Below, one piece after another: positions 14,287-22,515 of a stretch of DNA of 31,762 nt. The stretch's first letter is position 1. Each line of letters starts with the position of its first letter. The translations under genes and the position numbers were made by a program. The stretch is from the IMG/VR virus record IMGVR_UViG_3300006754_000073, positions 1 to 31,762 of that record; one strand, 5' to 3'. The DNA is from a virus. The notes beneath the pieces are model-generated. The model saw nothing but the letters and a program-made list of their open reading frames with translations. It did not search any database and was not told where the DNA came from.

Positions 14287-16404
14287 TCATCCCCCAGGCC
14301 GCAAAGCTTCCATCAATGTGTCATGAAGGAAGCTGAACATGAGGGAGTAAGCGAGGCTAGCCTGTCGAAAATGAGGGTACTCGCTGGTGTGCTTGGCAGC
14401 GAATTGACCCAAGGTGTTCGCAGTGTCTCGGATGGCCTCAGAGTGCCTGAGGATTTCCAGTTCTGCTTTCTCAGATCTGGGGAAGCTGTCCCTGAGGAGA
14501 GGGACTAGCTTTGCTTTGTGCTGCGGAAGCAACGCCTGAAGCTGCTTGACATCGTCCTGCTGCTTTTCCTGCTCAAGTAGCTCGAAGCGCTTCTTCTCCT
14601 CGGCGGCCATTGCCCCGTCCAAGGGGGACCCATCTATGCCCTCGCGCTGCTCTCCCAACAGCACTAACTGTTGGTTTAGCTGACGAAGCTCCTGCTGGAT
14701 CAGTTGTCGCTGTGCGGGGTCGCGGGTCTCGCGCAACGCCTTACGGTAAGCGGCAATCGACTGCTTGATTTTGTTGGAGAACTTGCGAATGTCACTAAGC
14801 TCTTTTTCTACTCTACGACGCTTGTCCTTTGGAGACTCTCGCCTAGAGCCCAGATCTTTCTTCGCGTACTGCGTCTTTTCGCGCCAGTCGTTGATCTGCT
14901 TAACCAGGTCCTTTGTCCCACTAAACAGTGACTTAGACAGCTCCACGCCCTTGTCTAGAACATTCTTCCCAAAGTCCTTGAACGAGATGGCATCCTTCTC
15001 TAGGTCACCCTCCAGGAGTGAGGTGTAGATGGCCCGAGCCTCAACCAGATTACCGTCATCGTCCTCGTAAATGAGGGAGGCGTTCATGACGTTGGCCATG
15101 TACTCGTAGAGGCTGGGGATGGTGAGCATCGCCGTTCGATGCATGGGGTTGCGCATGAACGGCTTCACCGCCTCCTTAGCCTTGAGGGCACGAGAGATGA
15201 TCTTGGCGTTGATCTTCTGGATCTCCGCATCGATCTTGGGGTCAGAAGGGATATCCGGAGCGATCCTATGACGAATGAACTGCTCATAGTCCTTTGAATA
15301 CGTCAGTGCCAGGGTACGGAGCTTTTCTGACCGCTCCATCAGCATCTTTGGAGCAACATTAGGATCAGGTTTCGGATCAGGGGCTACTTCCTTCTCCACC
15401 TGCTTCTTGATGTCCTCGATGGGAGGAACAGCCTGCGGCTTGACCCCTGGGGTAACCTTGGGCTCCCCCTGGTTCTGCTCCAATACATCAAGGATCTTCT
15501 GCTCGACTCGTAGATCCTTGAGCTGCTCCTCTTTTTGGAGGATGTTCATGACGGCCGTGGACAGCTTGGAAGCCAGTGACTTGGCCTCTGCCTCTAATTT
15601 CTTCAGCTCTCGCTTGAGGACATTACGAGTCGCACGATCAGTGAGAGGGGCCTTGTCTAAGAGCTTGCGGGCATGGAAAACAGCCTCAGTGTTTGAATCC
15701 TGCTTCTTCCGGATGGCAAGAACCTCAGACCTAAGCTTCTCGATCAGATCGAGGGTATCTTTGGCCTGCTGGACTAGGTCAACGACAAGATCATCATCTT
15801 CAATACCCGGAGTGGCAGAGGCTGCGTCGTTGGCGTCAGCTAGCTGGTCGATGAGCTTCTCGTCGACGTAGTCCGTCGCCGACTTTGCCGCGTCGAACGA
15901 GCGAATGACAGACGTGACGCTGTCAAGCTCACTCACGATGAAGTTGATGGCCTCTTCGAGGCTGCGCCTCTTCGCCTTCAACTCCTCGTCGTCGGGAGTC
16001 TCCTCCAGTTGGTCTGATACAGCCTCAATCTGTTCCAGCAAAGCATCATGCTTACTCTCTAGATCGGCCGCCTGATTTCGCAGCTGCTGCTCGCTCTTCT
16101 CCATGTCGGCAATGATATCAGCCCACTGCTCGTACATGGCATCGATGGCATCAGCCCGCTGCTGGGAGGCCTCCTCCCACTGCTTCTTGGTAAGTCCCCT
16201 ATCTAGGATTTCAGGAACCTCGTCAATCGCTAGCTGGCCAAGGTCTTCGGCACTGAATCCAAGGTTCTTGAGGGCCTTCAGATCATCAGGCTCAATTACA
16301 AGATCGGCGTCTGAAACATCGAGTTCCATGACGCTGTCTTCTTGTTCGGCTCTGCGCTGCATACGCGCGCGGCGAAGCGCTGACGGGTCTGTGAGAATTG
16401 GCAT
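14287..16404 (-). CDS. Large charged coiled-coil protein
   Basis: 705 residues, very rich in Glu, Lys, Gln, Leu and Asp. Coiled-coil-like heptads occupy about 70-150, 215-320 and 505-615 (for example LKRELKKLEAEAKSLASKLS and RQLNQQLVLLGEQREG). Between them are a Pro-rich linker (PKVTPGVKPQAVPPIEDIKK, then PDPKPDPNVAPK, about 320-355) and a more globular helical domain at about 355-480 (PFMRNPMHRTAMLTIPSLYE). The C-terminus is hydrophobic-helical (LAYSLMFSFLHDTLMEAL). No enzyme motif or P-loop is seen, which argues against an SMC-type ATPase. The start ATG 16404 has AGGT six bases upstream. Possible roles are an internal or injected virion protein, a tail-associated rod, or a scaffold; none is proven. 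Confidence 0.75.
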   Translation of the reverse strand: MPILTDPSALRRARMQRRAEQEDSVMELDVSDADLVIEPDDLKALKNLGFSAEDLGQLAIDEVPEILDRGLTKKQWEEASQQRADAIDAMYEQWADIIADMEKSEQQLRNQAADLESKHDALLEQIEAVSDQLEETPDDEELKAKRRSLEEAINFIVSELDSVTSVIRSFDAAKSATDYVDEKLIDQLADANDAASATPGIEDDDLVVDLVQQAKDTLDLIEKLRSEVLAIRKKQDSNTEAVFHARKLLDKAPLTDRATRNVLKRELKKLEAEAKSLASKLSTAVMNILQKEEQLKDLRVEQKILDVLEQNQGEPKVTPGVKPQAVPPIEDIKKQVEKEVAPDPKPDPNVAPKMLMERSEKLRTLALTYSKDYEQFIRHRIAPDIPSDPKIDAEIQKINAKIISRALKAKEAVKPFMRNPMHRTAMLTIPSLYEYMANVMNASLIYEDDDGNLVEARAIYTSLLEGDLEKDAISFKDFGKNVLDKGVELSKSLFSGTKDLVKQINDWREKTQYAKKDLGSRRESPKDKRRRVEKELSDIRKFSNKIKQSIAAYRKALRETRDPAQRQLIQQELRQLNQQLVLLGEQREGIDGSPLDGAMAAEEKKRFELLEQEKQQDDVKQLQALLPQHKAKLVPLLRDSFPRSEKAELEILRHSEAIRDTANTLGQFAAKHTSEYPHFRQASLAYSLMFSFLHDTLMEALRPGG

Positions 16405-16407
16405 GGG

Positions 16408-17469
16408 TTACCTTGATAGGCTACCATCCCACTCAATCCCTAAACCGTTGCCAAGACTGAGGATTTGGCGGCCATTGTCCACAAATGATCGGTACGGAAT
16501 CTGGTCAGATATGTACCGGATACCCCTCAGATAACCTCGGTTATCCTCCTCATACCCAACCTGTTCCGTGCCGATTGCCACCTTGGCATGGTCCCACCTA
16601 AGGTCGAAGTCACTAGCAGGAAGTGACGTGAACATGTTCTGTTGGGTGACGTCACCATAAGTGATGGCAGAATAGGTGACCTGAGTGGCCAAGCTATCGT
16701 CCAAGCAATCAATTGATGAAAGGGCGCCAAGGGCGCCCAGGGTAGGAGACCCTGCAAGGGAGCACACAAATCTATCGTCGTCAGCGGGGCGCCTACTCTC
16801 ACCAGCACCAAAGTAACCCAACTCAAAAACGCCAGTCCCCGCATTGTCCTGGGACCAGATACGAACATGCGTGTCATCCACCAAAATGTACCACACAGGA
16901 GTGGTGTCAGAGGTCACTGACCTTACAGGAAGTGTGGGGACAGTCCAAGAGCCACTCCACCCAGCGTTAGGGCTTACTTGAATGTCAATAGTGTCAGTAA
17001 CTCCACCTGCCACGGCAAGGTTTGCCTGCCATAGCGGCGTAGCAGACCCAGCTCGGCCCTGTACTACGTACTCCACGGCCCCCACGGACAGAGAAGGATC
17101 TACAATCCGCCACGAAATAGAAGTGTCATCCAAGAAAGATGAGCCATACACTCCTCCCTCTAAGACTAGCTCAGAGCTGGAAGCTAGTCCCACGATCCGG
17201 TAAACGCCGTTGTTATTAAAGTTGCTGTCGTAGACAGTGAGCCACAGCCCAATGTGGCCTGCGTTGAATACGCCAGACGGACTTAGGAATCTGTTAGGGC
17301 TGTCAGAACTAACTTCTCCGTCTGTGCCGGTAGCACTAGGGGACTCAAACACAGCGAGTGGGTTCGCGTATACCCCAGTCCAATCGAGGCTGTATACGAG
17401 GAGTTCCCTTAGGAGAAAGTGAGCAGTTCGCCCATCTTCCTGTAGGCGCTTGATGATCTTGGTGGGCAT
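16408..17469 (-). CDS. Baseplate/adhesin structural protein, paralogue of gene at 11489
   Basis: 353 residues. The N-terminus is basic and helical (MPTKIIKRLQEDGRTAHFLL) and the rest is beta-rich, Gly/Ser/Asp/Val-heavy. The C-terminal half is homologous to the 373-residue protein at 11489; the most diagnostic block is the end, RGYLRGIRYISDQI...LSLGNGLGIEWDG. The gene follows the 1676-residue protein with seven bases between stop and ATG. I recognise no named family. Being duplicated around the coiled-coil island, it is likely a repeated element of the baseplate arm or fibre network. A 7-bp hairpin (gggcgcc, 3-base loop) lies within it at 16722-16738. Confidence 0.75.
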   Translation of the reverse strand: MPTKIIKRLQEDGRTAHFLLRELLVYSLDWTGVYANPLAVFESPSATGTDGEVSSDSPNRFLSPSGVFNAGHIGLWLTVYDSNFNNNGVYRIVGLASSSELVLEGGVYGSSFLDDTSISWRIVDPSLSVGAVEYVVQGRAGSATPLWQANLAVAGGVTDTIDIQVSPNAGWSGSWTVPTLPVRSVTSDTTPVWYILVDDTHVRIWSQDNAGTGVFELGYFGAGESRRPADDDRFVCSLAGSPTLGALGALSSIDCLDDSLATQVTYSAITYGDVTQQNMFTSLPASDFDLRWDHAKVAIGTEQVGYEEDNRGYLRGIRYISDQIPYRSFVDNGRQILSLGNGLGIEWDGSLSR

Positions 17470-17472
17470 TAA

Positions 17473-20400
17473 TTAGTCTCTCTTGAGAAGAGGACGTCCG
17501 ACAAGGTGAAAGGCGTCCAGAGCTGATCCTACGGCAACTACAGAAATACTACTCAATGTGTTTACACCCACAGAGACGCCCATGTATACGGAAGAACCAG
17601 GTGTTCTCATCGCGTATGGAAGTGCGGTTAGCACTCCGGAGGCGGGGCCCTGTGTAGTGCCGTATGACCTAACAGTCCTTCGGTTAACTGTGTAGTTACG
17701 CGGAAGCTCAAGCCTTGAAAGACTACCAAAGGGAGGCACCACGTTGAACGCCAGTTCCCTGATAGTAGAGTCAGACCCAGGGAGGTAGGCTAAGAAGTTC
17801 TCCCCATAGAGGTCGGAGGTTGCAGTTTCAACACGTAGAGTGGAACCGCGGGCCGGTGATAGGGGGTAGGAGGAACGACCAGGAGAAATGTATTTCCCCT
17901 CCAAGTCAGTAAACTCTGTGGTCCAGCTGGCGGGTACTTCGAACACCGCTCCCCGGTGTAGCGTGTTACCTTCATTCTCCCCGCCCGACAAGTCTGTCAC
18001 GTGGGTTGAGTAATAGTACGTTGCATCATCAAACTGGCTGTCTACTGCAGTAAACCCAAATCTAAGCCCATACAGTCGAACATCTCCTGCAAATGTCGTT
18101 TCGAGGCGCAGACGGTAGTCGTACACATCTGTGAGGGCAAAGGTAGGATTTGCATCCTGCCACACTGCTTTGGTATTACCTTCCACAGTCGCAAGGTTTT
18201 CCACTGTGAAAATTCCCTGCAGGACAGAAGTCCAAGTACTAGACCCTGGAAGCCGACGTTCTAACCAAACTGAAAGTGGTGTTGAGGAGGCATCGGAATA
18301 CACATCAGCGTACACAGAAACAAGCTGATCAAAAGAAGCAGACCCGACAAGGGGAAAGACCAAGCTTGCTGCACTGAGTGTGGCCTGGAAGTAAGACTCG
18401 GTCGCAGAGGGGGTTTGATACGCCCATGTAGTCCCTGAGCTGGTAAGGCCCGAGCCAAGGTCAATGCTACGAACATGGGTATCAACGCGATCTGCGGGTG
18501 CGGGACGGATTGTTCGATAATCCAGAAGTCCTTCTGCCACATATTGCAAGGTGACAGACGAGGGCTTTGGATCTGCAGGGTAAGGGAGCCTCTCAGATAT
18601 AGCTACGGGGGGTGATTCTCCCGTACGGTATCTGGGATCTCCTAGATCCTCACGAACGAAACCTGAAGATGAGAGGTACCTAATCGCCCCGCTGTCTAGA
18701 CCACTTGCGTTGATACTACCAATATCCTGACCACGGGTGCTGGGTTCCGCGAAAGTACCAGGGAAAGAGACATTGTTCCCAGGAACACTAGGGTGAAGGA
18801 AGGGGGCGTTCACACCAGCGGTTGTAATAACTTGGTCCCCGATTGTCTCTACGCGTCCCAGGAGATAGTTCTCCAACGCGGACGATATGCCTTGGTAGGG
18901 CGAGTACGTGTACCATACACGCAACACATCAGCACTAAGAAGGGGGCGTGCAACAGGGCTAACTACTCTGATTTGGGGTTCCAAGGTGGCAGTGTAGTCT
19001 CTACGTACTGAATAGAACGTAGAGCGCGGACCAATTGTATGCTCCGACGTGGCGGCGTTATTGAACGCCACACCGTAACTCAACAACTGCGATCCGTCCA
19101 TCCCGACAGTAACTAGGTCGGCCCCATCGGTCCAGTAGGTGTACGAGCCAGCCTCGTGCACCAAAAACTGGGCGTCTGCATTTAACCTATTGTTCGCAGG
19201 CGTAGCGGCTGCCGCATTTGGAGACCGAATTCCCAAAGGTGAAAGCCCTACCTCAGAGAAGGATACGACTTCCCACCCTTGGTAGGTCTGTGGTACATGA
19301 GGAAAAATCGTTGGACGCTCCACTGTGATGGAGGAGGCGCCGGCCCTGTGAGGTACGTCGGCGTAGCCCCAGGCATACGGGCCTCTAACCTGCTTCGAGG
19401 CGGGGTAAACTTCGACCCAAGAATCAACGAGGTCACCAGAAACCATTACTTCAAGATCAACGGTAACAGCGCCTGTACCGGCGGTAAACTCCACCTCAAT
19501 GCGCTCTAGTCCAGGGGATACTCCCGTAACATCTGTTAGCCTGGCGTACCGCAAGGCAGGCAAGCCAGACACGGTGTCGGTGTATTCTCCGTCGTGAATA
19601 TGGTACGAAGCGATACCGTACATGCGAATGGCGGTGGAAGAGGAGGCCAGCTCAGGTAAAGCCGCCAGTATGTCTGCCTGAGTGATCTCGGCAACAGGAG
19701 GGGCACCCGCCAGGGTCACTGTTACGTGGGCAGTGAGTGCCCCCACATGTACCCTGCGTCCGTTGACTTCGGCACGATGTACTGTCTCCGGCACAGCAAA
19801 CAAAGAATGATTATTGAGATAGGCTAAGTCCCTATCACGGTTTGGCTTGACTGCCCAGAAGTTACAGTAGACATCCATGTTAGCCGACACAGCGCCAGGC
19901 AGGGTCACATCCATGACAATCTGTGTTACGTGACCAGCACCGTTTGAAACGGTGCTGGTCTCAGTAATTGAGCAGGCACGTAGATTGAGGTCAAAATCCT
20001 CACGAGCTAGAACTGGGAGGCCACCTGGCCCAAACGCATTAGGGGAAAAAGTGAAGTTGGTTGTAGCAAAGTTAAGTGCGATGTTTTCATCTGTCAGAGA
20101 CAGGTGATAACCAGCGGGGGCGGTAACAGTGAGAACCCCAGCACTTCCACCTGAGTAAGTCCAAGCAAAGGAACCAGACAGATCAGAACGATTTACTGTG
20201 GGGTTTGAGAAACTCCAGCACAGTAGATCTGCCTCATCCGACTCTGACCAGATTCTGCGCATACCGTCTGGTGCGGCAGCAGGCGCAAAATGCCCAGTCA
20301 GAGTACTGGACGCAATACGGTCTACATGAAGCAACTTGGTACCCGCCACAAGAGCTGACGGGTCGTAAGGGTTGACAACAAACTTTGTGTCTAGCTCCCC

Positions 20401-22503
20401 ACGAACAAGCTTTTGAAAAGACTCGTGTAGGACTGCATCTACATCAGATGCGTCTTCAAGAATGGAGTGCCGTAGATCTAGGACTTCCTGCGGAAAGGGT
20501 AGACTGGCGGACTGATTTGGTAGCCCTGGATAAGCTGATCTATCTGCACCATTCGGGTTGGTAGACGGATTGTAAGCAGCAGTATTTCGTCGATGGACTA
20601 ATGCAACAGGTATAGCCCAAATCTCAGAGTCTGCGTTTTGGTCTTCGTGGGCCAAGGCAGGACGTGACCACAGGCCAGGATCAGTTCCTGACTTAGTGTA
20701 GCCTGCAGCAGTCATGCTGTCGTCCTCGTCCAGCTCGGACGTAAGCTCGTACGTCCTGAACACTCCGATCCAAGGTACGGATCGGAGACCTTGTCTTGGG
20801 TACCGCCGCAACTCAGATGGACCAGTAAAAGCTACGTTTCCTGGGGGGTGGGCGGTGGGGAAGACTTCTAGTGCTACAAGATCTCGTCGACCCGAAGCAG
20901 CCGGAGGACTTGGTAGGTCAACAGTTACACTTGAACCATCCAAACTTAAGTCGCGCCCAAGAACTCGAATTACCGAGTCATGAACTGTTAGAGTCCCAGC
21001 TCCATAACTGAAGGGGGTTCCCATGCCGCGCACCCAGCCTGACGGATAAAGGTCAGCGTTTGCAAGGTTCGTACTGTTTGTTTGGGCCACAGTACTTGCG
21101 GCAGCAGCTCCTCCGCCCAGCTCCGCACGCGGTGCAACATCAAACACATACCTGGAATCTTCATCATCAGGACGCGTTTCCTGGATGTAAGCAGAAGGTC
21201 CAGTTTCGGCCGTAGTTCGCCTGACGATTAGCAGCGGAATGGCCCAAGATACGTCATCGTAGGCTGAAGTGGTTGCGGCAGCGGACCAGATTCGCTGGTC
21301 CGTCTGGTCCGTAGCTACAGAAAAGACATTTCCGTCTATGTTTGTAACACTTGATGCTGCGAGTGAGGTCTCGTGCAAGGCACCGCTGGCAACGCCAGCA
21401 ACGGACGAAATCTGCCAGCGTGTAACCACAGTGGTGGTAGAGTCAATCTGCTCAATCTTAGAGAAACCGTAGTTGGGACTGGTATGTCTCTCTGCAAGGG
21501 TTTCAAGCGCTGCTTGAATCGTACTAAGGGTACTTGTGCCGCCTACAATAAAATCATTGTCCCACGTTGTGGTGGCAGGGTCGGCAACCTCCTCTCGCCA
21601 AACTTCCATATACACGAGGTCGTACCTGCCGGCGGCAGGGGCTGTCAGACTGAGTTCTGTGTATGGAGTCTTGACAAAGTGGCCATTTATCACTGCATGG
21701 AGTGGTTGCAAATCAATTTGATTTGCAACCGAAGGCTGTGTCTGTACTGGTAGTCCTTCAGCCCCATAATGGGAAAACCCACCACTACCTGCGGTTACAG
21801 AGTAGTCATTATCGATTGAACCAACAATACCAGACCCGTTGAATGCCCTTGTCTTCTGAGCCTCTAAAGCATCCGATGCGGCCTGTGCGTTGCCGATGGC
21901 AACAGCACCGCCAGAAAGAACCCATGAGCTGGTAGAGGCTTCCCACACAAACACCTGATGGGTGTCTAAGGTAAGACGGACATCGCCATCACGATTCTGC
22001 TCAGTAGGGAGCGACGCGAAGTCTGCAACTGGCTTCTTCCATCCAGCGAGACCCAGCTTTTCGCCCCAGTCCCCCACAGAATAGTCAACAACCACACCAA
22101 CGTCAGTCAGGGCCGACGTGCCATAGGGCAGCTCAAACCGTGCAAAGGTGATGAAGAAGTCGTTGTGAACTGAAGTTGTCCACGTTGTTTCTGGGACAAT
22201 CTGCAGGTTTGCAATCGGGGAGGTACCGACCCGGTATTCAAGGTGCAGTACCAAGTAGCTGACCCGCGGGACACCCACTGTGCTGGAGGCAAGGACTGTC
22301 CGAGTCTCGCTATCATCCGAAATTGCAACCATCCCATCATACCCAGAGGCAATGAAAGGATCTACGGTGACCTGCAGACTGGTAGATGACAGGGTTAGAG
22401 CACCCCCATCAAAGATGGCCCTATCCACAATCCGGGCCTGAGTTGCGTTCAGGTCCAGCGTGCTGTCAGGGTTTCGGAAAGCTAGGAGGGGCCTAAGGGC
22501 CAT
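17473..22503 (-). CDS. Giant baseplate/adhesin protein with tandem domain duplication
   Basis: 1676 residues, the largest gene here. Residues 157-200 (KPVADFASLPTEQNRDGDVR, then VFVWEASTSSWVL) match a common fibre module. Two related domains follow: copy one has YDLVYMEVWREEV (294-306) and WAIPLLIVRRT (420-430); copy two has RRDLVALEVFPT (539-550) and WAIPVALVHRRN (629-640). 'RRDLVxLEVW...WAIPxxLVxRR' is seen in large phage tail or virion proteins. The remaining 1000 residues are beta-rich, with no catalytic motif visible. The start ATG 22503 is preceded by TAGGTG. The position after the gpI-like and collar-like genes suggests a baseplate-attached host-recognition scaffold. Several perfect inverted repeats lie inside this gene. 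Confidence 0.8.
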   Translation of the reverse strand: MALRPLLAFRNPDSTLDLNATQARIVDRAIFDGGALTLSSTSLQVTVDPFIASGYDGMVAISDDSETRTVLASSTVGVPRVSYLVLHLEYRVGTSPIANLQIVPETTWTTSVHNDFFITFARFELPYGTSALTDVGVVVDYSVGDWGEKLGLAGWKKPVADFASLPTEQNRDGDVRLTLDTHQVFVWEASTSSWVLSGGAVAIGNAQAASDALEAQKTRAFNGSGIVGSIDNDYSVTAGSGGFSHYGAEGLPVQTQPSVANQIDLQPLHAVINGHFVKTPYTELSLTAPAAGRYDLVYMEVWREEVADPATTTWDNDFIVGGTSTLSTIQAALETLAERHTSPNYGFSKIEQIDSTTTVVTRWQISSVAGVASGALHETSLAASSVTNIDGNVFSVATDQTDQRIWSAAATTSAYDDVSWAIPLLIVRRTTAETGPSAYIQETRPDDEDSRYVFDVAPRAELGGGAAAASTVAQTNSTNLANADLYPSGWVRGMGTPFSYGAGTLTVHDSVIRVLGRDLSLDGSSVTVDLPSPPAASGRRDLVALEVFPTAHPPGNVAFTGPSELRRYPRQGLRSVPWIGVFRTYELTSELDEDDSMTAAGYTKSGTDPGLWSRPALAHEDQNADSEIWAIPVALVHRRNTAAYNPSTNPNGADRSAYPGLPNQSASLPFPQEVLDLRHSILEDASDVDAVLHESFQKLVRGELDTKFVVNPYDPSALVAGTKLLHVDRIASSTLTGHFAPAAAPDGMRRIWSESDEADLLCWSFSNPTVNRSDLSGSFAWTYSGGSAGVLTVTAPAGYHLSLTDENIALNFATTNFTFSPNAFGPGGLPVLAREDFDLNLRACSITETSTVSNGAGHVTQIVMDVTLPGAVSANMDVYCNFWAVKPNRDRDLAYLNNHSLFAVPETVHRAEVNGRRVHVGALTAHVTVTLAGAPPVAEITQADILAALPELASSSTAIRMYGIASYHIHDGEYTDTVSGLPALRYARLTDVTGVSPGLERIEVEFTAGTGAVTVDLEVMVSGDLVDSWVEVYPASKQVRGPYAWGYADVPHRAGASSITVERPTIFPHVPQTYQGWEVVSFSEVGLSPLGIRSPNAAAATPANNRLNADAQFLVHEAGSYTYWTDGADLVTVGMDGSQLLSYGVAFNNAATSEHTIGPRSTFYSVRRDYTATLEPQIRVVSPVARPLLSADVLRVWYTYSPYQGISSALENYLLGRVETIGDQVITTAGVNAPFLHPSVPGNNVSFPGTFAEPSTRGQDIGSINASGLDSGAIRYLSSSGFVREDLGDPRYRTGESPPVAISERLPYPADPKPSSVTLQYVAEGLLDYRTIRPAPADRVDTHVRSIDLGSGLTSSGTTWAYQTPSATESYFQATLSAASLVFPLVGSASFDQLVSVYADVYSDASSTPLSVWLERRLPGSSTWTSVLQGIFTVENLATVEGNTKAVWQDANPTFALTDVYDYRLRLETTFAGDVRLYGLRFGFTAVDSQFDDATYYYSTHVTDLSGGENEGNTLHRGAVFEVPASWTTEFTDLEGKYISPGRSSYPLSPARGSTLRVETATSDLYGENFLAYLPGSDSTIRELAFNVVPPFGSLSRLELPRNYTVNRRTVRSYGTTQGPASGVLTALPYAMRTPGSSVYMGVSVGVNTLSSISVVAVGSALDAFHLVGRPLLKRD
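19932..19960. repeat. Perfect 14-bp inverted repeat, 1-base spacer, inside giant gene
   Basis: The left arm gaccagcaccgttt (19932-19945) and the right arm aaacggtgctggtc (19947-19960) are exact reverse complements around a single g. The site lies inside the 1676-residue gene and encodes the segment TSTVSNGAGH. In single-stranded RNA the 1-base spacer opens to a small loop, giving a strong hairpin of roughly 12 pairs. A perfect 29-base odd palindrome is not expected by chance in 32 kb. Confidence 0.96.
20763..20787. repeat. 9-bp inverted repeat with 7-base loop inside giant gene
   Basis: ctccgatcc (20763-20771), loop aaggtac, ggatcggag (20779-20787). The arms are exact reverse complements. 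It lies in the coding sequence for RSVPWIGV. Confidence 0.93.
21282..21302. repeat. 8-bp inverted repeat with 5-base loop and an extra right arm
   Basis: cggaccag (21282-21289), loop attcg, ctggtccg (21295-21302). An additional ctggtccg follows directly (21304-21311), so two alternative stems can form. The repeated arms encode TDQTDQR in the giant gene. Confidence 0.9.
21704..21730. repeat. Perfect 13-bp inverted repeat, 1-base spacer, inside giant gene
   Basis: The left arm ggttgcaaatcaa (21704-21716) and the right arm ttgatttgcaacc (21718-21730) are exact reverse complements around one t. The site is within the giant gene and encodes VANQIDLQ. This is a second long odd palindrome in the same gene, with an unrelated sequence. 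Confidence 0.96.
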
Positions 22504-22515
22504 AGTCGCACCTAA

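Noticed and set aside
15407-15871. Plus-strand open frame of 154 codons, Ser/Arg-rich
   Set aside because: It is the complement of the long coiled-coil gene; Ser-Arg-Leu-rich antisense frames arise from Glu/Lys/Leu-rich genes.
14287-16404. SMC/RecN-type ATPase for the coiled-coil protein
   Set aside because: No Walker A, Walker B or signature motif is present at either end.
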